From assembly GCA_037893245.1 (NCBI GenBank), contig JBAIAA010000538.1:248001-312000 (forward strand): a stretch of 64,000 nt of DNA. The letters run 5' to 3'. The notes under the pieces are model-generated. The model saw nothing but the letters and a program-made list of their open reading frames with translations. It ran no database searches and was not told the DNA's origin. Shown here piece by piece: positions 32,633 through 42,400 of the stretch. Within the stretch, counting starts at the first letter, position 1. Each line of letters starts with the position of its first letter. Position numbers and translations under genes: made by a program. Source of the stretch: Crossaster papposus. Taxonomy: Eukaryota > Echinodermata > Asteroidea > Velatida > Solasteridae.

Positions 32633-33966
32633 ATTTGCACTGCGGCGCGTGAGGGCGCAAGATTAGATACTGTCAGTGTTAAGTCCGGTTGAGGCAAGGA
32701 TGAACGGTGAGGTGAAGCCGGTACGGTAGGTACAAGTAAAACATTATGTGTACTTCTATACATCTGGGCCTAGACTCGAGTGGACAGCAGCTGTTACTTA
32801 CACTTTTTTTTTTTGTTCCCCCCTCTTTCACCACCCTACACTGTTAAAAAAAAATATCTGTTAATTAACGGTACATTCTATTGTCAATTGGCATTACAGA
32901 AGTTACTGTTTTTTAACAGTACATTCTACTGTTGTTTTATCTCTGTTTATTAACAGAGATTCTACTGTATTGGGTACTGTACACCTACAGTGATTCCCCT
33001 GTTTTGCAACAGTGATTAACCCGTTGTTGTTTTGTTAATATAACAGCAAGTTTTATCCAAAAACAAACGCTCCTGTTGAAGTACAGTTTTCTGTTACGCG
33101 TATTGCGGCAATTTACATCAATGAATGAAGTGGGAATGGGAACCACACCTATTATAAGTAACTAGTTATTACACATTACACAATACTACATGTATTACGT
33201 ATACAGATATATAGTACAAATGCTAAGATAACCTACTAAACACTTTAACCACGGTCGTGAGTTACTTTTATATTCAGCTTTTCCCGCAATGATGAAGTCA
33301 CGCTTTCAAATGAATAATTTTGGTATTTCAATGCGGAAGGAGATGGGATGCAGTTCTTCAGCTTTGTTTGCTAAAAATCAAAATTGTATCAGTGAATTGC
33401 TTTAATGGTTACACAAAGTGGTCAAAAAGTGTGTTTTGTGGTATGACAACACGGTTTAGCATGACTTTTGTGAACACTGGTTTCCTCACTTCTGGTCGGT
33501 CAGTTTCTGCGTGGTGAGATTCGTGTAGGAGAACAGTAGATTCTCTGTAAATAAATACTTCGTTGTCGTTGCTGTAGATTTACAGCAAATTGTGTTGTTA
33601 TAAAACAGTAATGTTGATGTGTCTTAACATAACGGAAGAAAATGCTTGTTCAAAAGATGATGTTTCTTGTTCCAGTACAAAACTTTAATTTAACAGCGAA
33701 CCTTCTGTAACCAAACAGAGAATTTCAGTAAAATGTGCATAGACAGTAAGTTTTGTTTATACGCAAAGAAATCCCAACAGCAATATCTACTGTTATATAT
33801 TGACATTTTCAACAGAACAACAACTGTGAAGTTATACAATTTTTTACAGTGTACCGCCTTGCCTCCCCACGTTGGTTTGTTCGGGCTCCGGTTTCTTCTC
33901 TTGAATCTCCCCATATCTAAAACTCAAGTATAGATTCTGGGGCCCGAACAAAGCAGCAGTGCAAAT
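32633..33966. mobile_element. TIR element copy B, same ends as copy A
   Basis: A 1334-bp element with ends ATTTGCACTGC and GCAGTGCAAAT, flanked by the 8-bp direct repeat AGAGTACT (32625-32632 and 33967-33974). The flank match could extend to 10-14 bp, because copy A's right end is identical to copy B's. An 8-bp duplication would fit hAT-like transposons. Most of the interior is a 1014-bp nested MITE. No transposase. Confidence 0.7.
32839..33852. mobile_element. Tc1/mariner-type MITE nested in copy B
   Basis: Ends CACTGTTAAAAAA and TTTTTTACAGTG are inverted and are flanked by TA on both sides (32837-32838 and 33853-33854). The 1014-bp interior is AT-rich. Both subterminal regions are studded with CTGTT/AACAG motifs every 15-30 bp. 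No transposase ORF. Confidence 0.8.
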
Positions 33967-33974
33967 AGAGTACT

Positions 33975-34820
33975 ATTACGAACGAACTTAGGAGAGTGTT
34001 TATGACATTCACCAACCAAGGAATGAAGAGGGCGAGCTATTTTCGCAAAGTTAGGAATATATCGCCTGTAATAACTGGCAAATCCTAGGAAAGAACGCAA
34101 CTGCTTGACAGTACGGGGAACAGGCCATTCCGTAATCACACGCGTCTTGTCTGCGTTAGTAGCTATACCCTCTTCTGACAACGTATGTCCTAGATACTGT
34201 ATCTCCTTGCGAAAGAGATGACACTTCACCGGTTTAAGTTTAAGGTTATGTTGTCGAAGTCGAGTGAAAACAAGGTCCAAATGGGCTAAGTGCTCATCGA
34301 ATGTTTTAGAAAAAATGCAGATATCATCCAAATAGACGAACAACAGCTGACACATAAGGTCGCCAACACACCGTTGCATCAATCGTTGGAAAGTCGCCGG
34401 GGCCCCACAGAGACCAAATGGCATCCTAACATATTCATAAAGACCCATAGGCGTCACAAAAGCAGCCTTTTCTCTGTCGGCCTCATCTACTCGGACCTGG
34501 TGGTAACCACTAGCTAGATCAAGTGATGTGAAAAACTTTGCTCCAACTGGCGCATCAATAAGCTCCGCTATTCGAGGAAGAGGAAAGGCATCCCGCTTAG
34601 TAACTGTATTTAAACGTCTGTAATCAACACACATCCGAAGACTACCATCTTTCTTCCGTGCTAAAACAATTGGAGCAGAGTAGGGACTATGACTTTCTTT
34701 AATGATTTCATGTTCAAGAAGATGCTGTATATGGTTCTTCACCTCCTCGTACTTATTAGGAGGGATACGTCTGAAGGTCTGAGTATGTTTTACTGTGTCA
34801 GTGTCTCCTAGATCATAATC
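33975..34820 (-). pseudogene. gypsy reverse transcriptase, cut by the insertion
   Basis: Minus-strand frame from about 34820, in which TFRRIPPNKYEEVKNHI precedes the first Met at 34742, down to the insertion. RT blocks (residues from 34742): LARKKDGSLRMCVDYRRLN (28-45), SLDLASGYHQV with catalytic Asp (73-83), FVTPMGLYEYVRMPFGLCGA (95-114), the YLDD box (137-140), LGHTLSEEGI and LRSFLGFASYYRRYIPNFA. The frame ends at about residue 256 where copy B starts. Connection and RNase H domains continue beyond the insertion at 23744. A frameshift near 34830 separates it from the protease frame. Confidence 0.9.
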
Positions 34821-35769
34821 ATGAGTTGCAAATAATTATGTCCTTATTCCTATGTAAGAGCTGATGTATCTTCTGCAACTGCACCTCATCTCCTTCAAAG
34901 TCTGCTAAATCAACTGGAACAGATTCAGTTACCACAGAAGGCACTGGAGAAACATCAATATTACAAACATGAATCTCACTACAAGAAATTTGAAAATCAA
35001 CTCTCGGCACACTATCAGTTGTCACACCATCTACTCCTCGAAGTACACCCAACCTCGTATTTGGTTTTAAGATAAAACCACGAGAAGATAAATTGTCGAT
35101 TCGCATCGGGAAGGTTTTCCCAACTTCCACTACTACAGAGGGGATTAGAAGACCAGCTGGCAGGTGGTCACTATTCCTCAAAGGTTCGACCACTCCAGTG
35201 TAGAAAGGAACAGCCTTTGATGGTCTCCCTTCCGCAACTACTGACGACTCAGGTGGAATATAAATAGAGTTACCTGGCGCCAACTTCACCATGGATACAA
35301 CTTCACTCAGCTTTGTCTGGGCACTTAACTGTAGAGTGAGAACAGTCTGCAAGGTAGCTAAGGCAGGTGATACTGGTGCCTCTTTTTCGGACATTAAATC
35401 TACTACTGGACCTAAGATATTCATTCCCAGCAATCCTGGCACTCTACGTTTCTCCTGTCGATTCTCCTCATCCATGGAATTCTTCACAACTAAAAAAACC
35501 ATTTTTGGAAGAGTCAACCCTTCACAAACTACATCCAACTCCATATATCCGATGTACGGGATCTCCAACCCATTAGAAGTAGTAATCCGCAGCCAAAGAT
35601 TATCCCGTTTCAACGTGGCACCAGCTGTCTCGAAATAGGTCTTAAAACATTCTTCAGTCAGCGTAGAGACCATCGAACCAGTGCCAACTAGACAAGGAAT
35701 CTCCACTCCACCAGCCTTCACTGATAAAATAGGACAACTTCCAATAAGATGTGTTTCTTGGGCTCCCAC
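34819..35769 (-). pseudogene. gypsy protease domain with mutated catalytic Asp
   Basis: Retropepsin-like first part of pol. The active-site motif, normally DTGS, reads GTGSMVST, with Gly29 encoded by GGC at 35685-35683 on the minus strand. A single A-to-G change from GAC would explain it. The flap region and the second conserved motif (VPGLLGMNILG) are intact. The rest (about residues 130-300) is the linker to RT. The frame stops at 34819 after HRNKDIIIC because of a frameshift; the next frame continues with the usual pre-RT sequence. Without the Asp the protease cannot cleave the polyprotein, and with the frameshift the pol is dead. Confidence 0.85.
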
Positions 35770-35847
35770 AGAAGACTGAGTACAAGAATGAGGGCTCCTA
35801 AACTTCCTCTCAACCGTTGGAGCCTCCGAGTCGAGAGGTGCTAGTTT

Positions 35848-36819
35848 TCCTTAGTCAAGTCGGCGATCTTTTCTTTGGCCTCTTTTAGTTGAAGCTGAAA
35901 ACACCTGTCTTTACTGTGTCCTAGCCGGTTGCAAAATGAACATTTAGGTGCCTTGGGCTTAGTTAAGAGTGTCAGTTATGAAGTGTTGTACTGATTTAGT
36001 CAAGAGGTCTATCTGTTGTTGTTGTTTTTCTAACATATGCTGTTGTTTCTGCATGATTTCCACCATCGCCTGATTTTCTACGGCTACCTTTGTCGCCTGT
36101 ACCTGTGCACTTGAAGTGTCTGTATATTTCGTCTTCATCTCCCCTGCATGTTTCGTTCTCGCCTCCTCTGCCCACTCTATGGCCTCAGCTCTCAAAGTAT
36201 AGAAGCCTACCTCCGGGTCATCACGTATGCACTTCTTCAAATGCTTTCGCATAAGTGGCTGCGACACCCCATCCGCGAACTGGTCGTTCAGCAATTGCTC
36301 CTTTCTGGGGAGGAGATGGGGAGATATCCGACAGGACCTCTCGAAAAGATCTAAGAGCGAGTGTGAAAAATCACGAAGATTTTCATTCTCCTTCTGTTTC
36401 CTCTCGAAGAAGGAACGCTGCAATTGGACTGTAGACCCGTCATCTCCAAAGACCTCGAGCAATATGTCAAAAATATCGTCTACCTCTATGCTATCCCACT
36501 TTCTATACTTAATCTCCTCCTTCGGCGGACCGCTGAGATGTTGGAAAATAAAATTTACTTTCTCGACCTTGGATAATTGTCGGGAAGTTAGAGCGGACCG
36601 CATGTCACAGATCCAATCATGTAGCCTACTCTCAGAAAGCCCCCAAAAGGTCGGTAGTTTCTTCTGGCCTGGCATCACCAAGAATGTTGGTGTCTTATCC
36701 ATATGTAATGCCTGGTCAAACAGCGCCTGCAGTTTGCCACACTGCTCTAACAATTGTTGTGCCTCAGGAGACAACTTCTTACTACCACTTAAATCACTAC
36801 CACCAGTCGCCATCCTCAA
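35848..36819 (-). pseudogene. gypsy gag with CCHC zinc knuckle
   Basis: The frame 36819-35959 encodes a 286-residue capsid-like protein: LPTFWGLSESRLHDWICDMR, FIFQHLSGPPKEEIKYR, the LLEVFGDDGSTVQLQRSFFE region of retrotransposon gag domains, then a Gln-rich coiled coil (QKQQHMLEKQQQQIDLL). A frameshift near 35955 puts the zinc knuckle CSFCNRLGHSKDRC (CX2CX4HX4C, about 35942-35901) in another frame. A stop follows at about 35848, after which the protease frame begins without an ATG. Gag packages element RNA. Confidence 0.85.
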
Positions 36820-37372
36820 TTTATAAAAACCTGCTGGTCACGAGGGGAAAAAAAGGTTAATACTTGTCTATTGCAATTAATACACGTCTATCGCACCTAC
36901 ATGTACGCGCTTACTCTCACCAACATGTACGCGCTTACTCTTACCAACGCACTACACATTCACAACAGCTCCAGAACCAAGGTCAGAACACAGCAATAAC
37001 GGCTGCAAGACGGTTGGGAAGAAGGTAGGTGTGGCACGGATCGAGGTCGGCTGCGAGATGTATTTCAACCTGCAGTAAGTAGAAGGGGAAAAAAAGAGAC
37101 GGCCTTCGACCGTGTCACTCAATATGATATATTATATGTATATATTGTTCCTCTACGAACTTTTTATCCCAATATCCAAATATTCTCAATATGCTATAAG
37201 TACGAGTAATAAATATGGTTATATATGTTCCTAATACATGCAATTCGAAAATCTCTTGTGTCAGTCAGTGCTATATATATATGCTTAATTTAATTTAATA
37301 CAAAGTTATTTAAATATTAACAATAATACGATACAACCTCGTCTGACGAGAGCCTCGCTCAAAGTGGAGAAC
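36820..37372. other. gypsy leader between gag and 68-bp repeats
   Basis: No ORF. On the minus strand this is the 5' untranslated leader. It contains a small TACATGTACGCGCTTACTCT doublet near 36898-36942. Confidence 0.6.
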
Positions 37373-37690
37373 TTAGCCAGTTCTATAATGTGTAGAGCCT
37401 TGTCTGATGAGGGCCTCACTCCTCTATCAGGCTAGGATGCAAGAAGACTATGTTGGATGGGTTAAACTCATCCGATGAGGGGCTCAATCCTCCGTCAGGC
37501 TGGGATGCAAGAAGACTATGTTGGATGGGTTAAACTCATCCGATGAGGGGCTCAATCCTCCGTCAGGCTGGGACGCAAGAAGACTATGTTGGATGGGTTA
37601 AACTCATCCGATGAGGGGCTCAATCCTCCGTCAGGCTGGGACGCAAGAAGACTATGTTGGATGGGTTAAACTCATCCGATGAGGGGCTAG
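37373..37690. repeat. 68-bp tandem repeat in the gypsy leader, about 4.7 copies
   Basis: Units start near 37441, 37509, 37577 and 37645 with AAGAAGACTATGTTGGATGG. A more diverged unit lies at 37373-37440. Each contains the near-perfect palindrome CTCATCCGATGAG. Confidence 0.95.
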
Positions 37691-37812
37691 GCCAAGAGTC
37701 ACCTCTTTCACCGCCTTCCAACAACCACAATATTATTGACTGTCGTTTATCTTATTCAATTCAAAGAATGCTTCCAAAAAAGTAGTTTGCTCACAAAGGT
37801 TTTCTGTAGCGT

Positions 37813-37830
37813 ATCCTGTCGACTACGCCA
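37813..37830 (-). promoter_or_regulatory. Primer binding site for tRNA-Ser
   Basis: On the minus strand, five bases inside the LTR, the sequence TGGCGTAGTCGACAGGAT complements the 3' end of animal tRNA-Ser, including CCA, with one mismatch from my memory of that tRNA. Minus-strand DNA synthesis would be primed here. tRNA-Ser priming is known for Mag-like Ty3/gypsy elements. Confidence 0.8.
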
Positions 37831-37834
37831 TTTT

Positions 37835-39474
37835 TGTAACCAAGTGGTACTATTGTAAAATTTATTTTATTAGGAAACAGCACTACAGAATGAGAAGATC
37901 CAGTGAGCAACCAGAATTGAATAGAGAATTTTTATTTTAATAGAATATTCCAAAATATATTCGTTGTGGATCTATACAAAAATAGTTAAATTGAGGTACA
38001 TGTACAGATTTAGCGTCACTTAAACGGTATCTAAACGACAGTCAATTATAGCGGTAATTGACTCTAAGTGACCTCAAGAACCCAGTGGCAGTCGGTGTCC
38101 CAAGATGGAAGGTACATATACAAGATGGAATCAACTGAAATGAAACCGGAGCAAGTACACTGTATTAAGTTAAATGTACATAAACATGTTTCTTTACATG
38201 TGTAATCTATTCTACAGCTTTTATCACCTTGCTGCAGAGAATAAATTATAATTCATGCAAGAGCAAAAATATTATGTTTCCAAATCTTTGGCCAAGATAC
38301 ATTGCTACTGCTATCTCACGAGTAAATTTTAACGAGCACAATTTTGTGTACCGTACCTAATTAAATGAAAGCAGGGAAATAAATTTTACCAAGACATGCT
38401 CTTACTTCAACTGACAAATTACATGTCAGTGACAGTTCACTTGCATTATTAGAAACGACTCACAACAATGTATGCCTGTTTAATATGTACAACAAAACTA
38501 TTAACAGATATTCATAAAAATATATTAACAAGTGTAACCTGAAATGCATAAGGTGCTTTACCACACCTAATCCGCTTTTCTACACATAAAGGAAATGCAA
38601 ATATTCTCACGTACATGTTCAAATGTGTACCCTCTACCGTACAAGATGTACATGTATAACCGCACACAACTCATGCTACTATCATTCATACTCATTACTG
38701 TATATGCCAGTTTGTTTGTTTTGTAGTTTATTTTTTTACATGGAAAGACATTATAAAATACCGATATAAACAGAAAATAAAGTTGGTACATACCATGCAG
38801 CCTTCCACGATTCGTGCCACTCCTGATGCCCACAAGCCAGCACCAATACTCAGGACTTTACAACGAGTGTAAAGTTAAATGCATATGGCGGTTTCACAAC
38901 CAGCAGTGCAAAACAATATTCACAACGAGTGTGAATACACAATGTATATTGCAATATGCAATGCAGGCAAAATAGCCAGTTTATTTTGAAGTGCTCTTCA
39001 CGGAGTTCGGAGCTGCTCTGCCTAAACTTGTGCATTTCTATCACAAGGCTTGTGCCTGGCCAACGCATGATGTTACGCAAGTGCTGCTAAAAAAATGGAG
39101 GACAAACAATACGCTAAATTTACGTGACAAAAACGTGGATGGCCTTCGCAATGCGGCTTGTATCGCGCACATGTGCACATTTGCATAGCGCTGTAAGGAA
39201 TGTATTTACAAACACAAATTTATAAAGAGCGCTATCGCCAGAGGGCGCACTATCACAAAGTTAAATGGGACACTCAAAGAGAATGGAATGTACGTATTAT
39301 ATACAGGAGCGCTATCGCCAGCGGGCGCACTAACACAAGGTTGAATGGGCTATGACATGAGGATCGAATTTTATCGATACCGGAATGTTGTGTAAAAGTG
39401 TTTTCAAATAAGGATGAAGGAAGTGGTCGTTGAGGGACCCGTTGACCGCAAGAGAAATAGGTCGACTGGTCACA
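37835..39474 (-). repeat. LTR (5' LTR of the minus-strand gypsy element)
   Basis: Same start (TGTAACCAAG) and end (GGTCACA) as 19650-20621, but 1640 bp long because of a 659-bp extra segment at 38136-38794. It carries the GAGCGCTATCGCCAG doublet. The 199-bp satellite starts immediately after it. Confidence 0.85.
38136..38794. other. 659-bp segment present in only one LTR
   Basis: Lies between AATCAAC and ATGCAGCC, which are directly joined in the other LTR. No terminal repeats or target duplication are visible. It could be an insertion here or a deletion in the left LTR; GGTACATA occurs both just before and at its end, which could have mediated a deletion. Confidence 0.7.
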
Positions 39475-42400
39475 CATGCCCCGGGTCAAATTGCAAATTT
39501 TGCCATTCCTGGAGGCCCCCCTCTATCTCCTAACACCCAGCCCCTGCCCGGGGCATGCTTTCCTTCATGCCCTTATTTGTGGGCGGGGATTGTGTGCACA
39601 AACCTATGGCGAATTTGAAACGCGTGTGTTAACGTTAAACTTTTCAGAAAATCGAAATAAAATACTAACAAAGCATGCCCCGGGTCAAATTGCAAATTTT
39701 GCCATTCCTGGAGGCCCCCCTCTATCTCCTAACACCCATCCCCTGCCCGGGGCATGCTTTCCTTCATGCCCTTATTTGTGGGCGGGGATTGTGTGCACAA
39801 ACCTATGGCGAATTTGAAACGCGTGTGTTAACGTTAACATTTTCAGAAAATCGAAATAAAATACTAAAAAAGCATGCCCCGGGTCAAATTGCTAATTTTG
39901 CCATTCCTGGAGGCCACCCTCTATCTCCTAACACCCAGCCCCTGCCCGGGGCATGCTTTCCTTCATGCCCTTATTTGTGGGCGGGGATTGTGTGCACAAA
40001 CCTATGGCGAATTTGAAACGCGTGTGTTAACGTTAAACTTTTCAGAAAATCGAAATAAAATACTAAAAAAGCATGCCCCGGGTCAAATTGCTAATTTTGC
40101 CATTCCTGGAGGCCCCCCTCTATCTCCTAACACCCATCCCCTGCCCGGGGCATGCTTTCCTTCATGCCCTTATTTGTGGGCGGGGATTGTGTGCACAAAC
40201 CTATGGCGAATTTGAAACGCGTGTGTTAACGTTAAACTTTTCAGAAAATCGAAATAAAATACTAAAAAAGCATGCCCCGGGTCAAATTGCTAATTTTGCC
40301 ATTCCTGGAGGCCCCCCTCTATCTCCTAACACCCAGCCCCTGCCCGGGGCATGCTTTCCTTCATGCCCTTATTTGTGGGCGGGGATTGTGTGCACAAACC
40401 TATGGCGAATTTGAAACGCGTGTGTTAACGTTAAACTTGTCAGAAAATCGAAATAAAATACTAAAAAAGCATGCCCCGGGTCAAATTGCAAATTTTGCCA
40501 TTCCTGGAGGCCCCCCTCTATCTCCTAACACCCATCCCCTGCCCGGGGCATGCTTTCCTTCATGCCCTTATTTGTGGGCGGGGATTGTGTGCACAAACCT
40601 ATGGCGAATTTGAAACGCGTGTGTTAACGTTAAACTTTTCAGAAAATCGAAATAAAATACTAAAAAAGCATGCCCCGGGTCAAATTGCTAATTTTGCCAT
40701 TCCTGGAGGCCACCCTCTATCTCCTAACACCCAGCCCCTGCCCGGGGCATGCTTTCCTTCATGCCCTTATTTGTGGGCGGGGATTGTGTGCACAAACCTA
40801 TGGCGAATTTGAAACGCGTGTGTTAACGTTAAACTTTTCAGAAAATTGAAATAAAATACTAAAAAAGCATGCCCCGGGTCAAATTGCTAATTTTGCCATT
40901 CCTGGAGGCCCCCCTCTATCTCCTAACACCCATCCCCTGCCCGGGGCATGCTTTCCTTCATGCCCTTATTTGTGGGCGGGGATTGTGTGCACAAACCTAT
41001 GGCGAATTTGAAACGCGTGTGTTAACGTTAAACTTTTCAGAAAATCGAAATAAAATACTAAAAAAGCATGCCCCGGGTCAAATTGCAAATTTTGCCATTC
41101 CTGGAGGCCCCCCTCTATCTCCTAACACCCATCACCTGCCCGGGGCATGCTTTCCTTCATGCCCTTATTTGTGGGCGGGGATTGTGTGCACAAACCTATG
41201 GCGAATTAGAAACGCGTGTGTTAACGTTAAACTTTTCAGAAAATCGAAATAAAATACTAAAAAAGCATGCCCCGGGTCAAATTGCTAATTTTGCCATTCC
41301 TGGAGGCCACCCTCTATCTCCTAACACCCAGCCCCTGCCCGGGGCATGCTTTCCTTCATGCCCTTATTTGTGGGCGGGGATTGTGTGCACAAACCTATGG
41401 CGAATTTGAAACGCGTGTGTTAACGTTAAACTTTTCAGAAAATCGAAATAAAATACTAAAAAGCATGCCCCGGGTCAAATTGCTAATTTTGCCATTCCTG
41501 GAGGCCCCCCTCTATCTCCTAACACCCATCCCCTGCCCGGGGCATGCTTTCCTTCATGCCCTTATTTGTGGGCGGGGATTGTGTGCACAAACCTATGGCG
41601 AATTTGAAACGCGTGTGTTAACGTTAAACTTTTCAGAAAATCGAAATAAAATACAAAAAAAGCATGCCCCGGGTCAAATTGCTAATTTTGCCATTCCTGG
41701 AGGCCCCCCTCTATCTCCTAACACCCAGCCCCTGCCCGGGGCATGCTTTCCTTCATGCCCTTATTTGTGGGCGGGGATTGTGTGCACAAACCTATGGCGA
41801 ATTTGAAACGCGTGTGTTAACGTTACACTTTTCAGAAAATCGAAATAAAATACTAAAAAAGCATGCCCCGGGTCAAATTGCTAATTTTGCCATTCCTGGA
41901 GGCCCCCCTCTATCTGCTAACACCCAGCCCCTGCCCGGGGCATGCTTTTCTTCATGCCCTTATTTGTGGGCGGGGATTGTGTGCACAAACCTATGGCGAA
42001 TTTGAAACGCGTGTGTTAACGTTAAACTTTTCAGAAAATCGAAATAAAATACTAAAAAAGCATGCCCCGGGTCAAATTGCTAATTTTGCCATTCCCGGAG
42101 GCCCCCCCTCTATCTCCTAACACCCAGCCCCTGCCCGGGGCATGCTTTCCTTCATGCCCTTATTTGTGGGCGGGGATTGTGTGCACAAACCTATGGCGAA
42201 TTTGAAACGCGTGTGTTAGCGTTAAACTTTTCAGAAAATCGAAATAAAATACTAAAAAAGCATGCCCCGGGTCAAATTGCTAATTTTGCCATTCCTGGAG
42301 GCCCCCCTCTATCTCCTAACACCCAGCCCCTGCCCGGGGCATGCTTTCCTTCATGCCCTTATTTATGGGCGGGGATTGTGTGCACAAACCTATGGCGAAT

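Larger units (their letters stand above)
19650..39474 (-). mobile_element. Ty3/gypsy LTR retrotransposon, minus strand, heavily interrupted
   Basis: Two direct repeats starting TGTAACCAAG and ending GGTCACA bound the element. Read on the minus strand the order is LTR, tRNA-Ser-type PBS, gag, protease, RT, RNase H, integrase, LTR, the Ty3/gypsy order. A 10.2-kb double insertion (23751-33966) separates RT from RNase H. Flanks differ (GCAGG on the left, CATGC on the right), so there is no target duplication, and the two sides are two different tandem arrays. The LTR pair shows scattered substitutions and indels, so it is not a recent insertion. Confidence 0.85.

Noticed and set aside
23751-33966. 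Helitron as explanation of copies A and B
   Set aside because: Ends do not begin with TC or end with CTRR after a hairpin. Instead there are inverted termini and, for copy B, an 8-bp direct flank.
37330-37690. CTGATGAG in the gypsy leader as a hammerhead ribozyme core
   Set aside because: The matching GAAA element and the three stems are not present, and the motif is part of the CTCATCCGATGAG palindrome of the 68-bp repeat.
37813-37830. tRNA-Ser gene fragment
   Set aside because: Only the last 18 nt of the tRNA are matched, and the sequence lies just inside an LTR, so it is a primer binding site.
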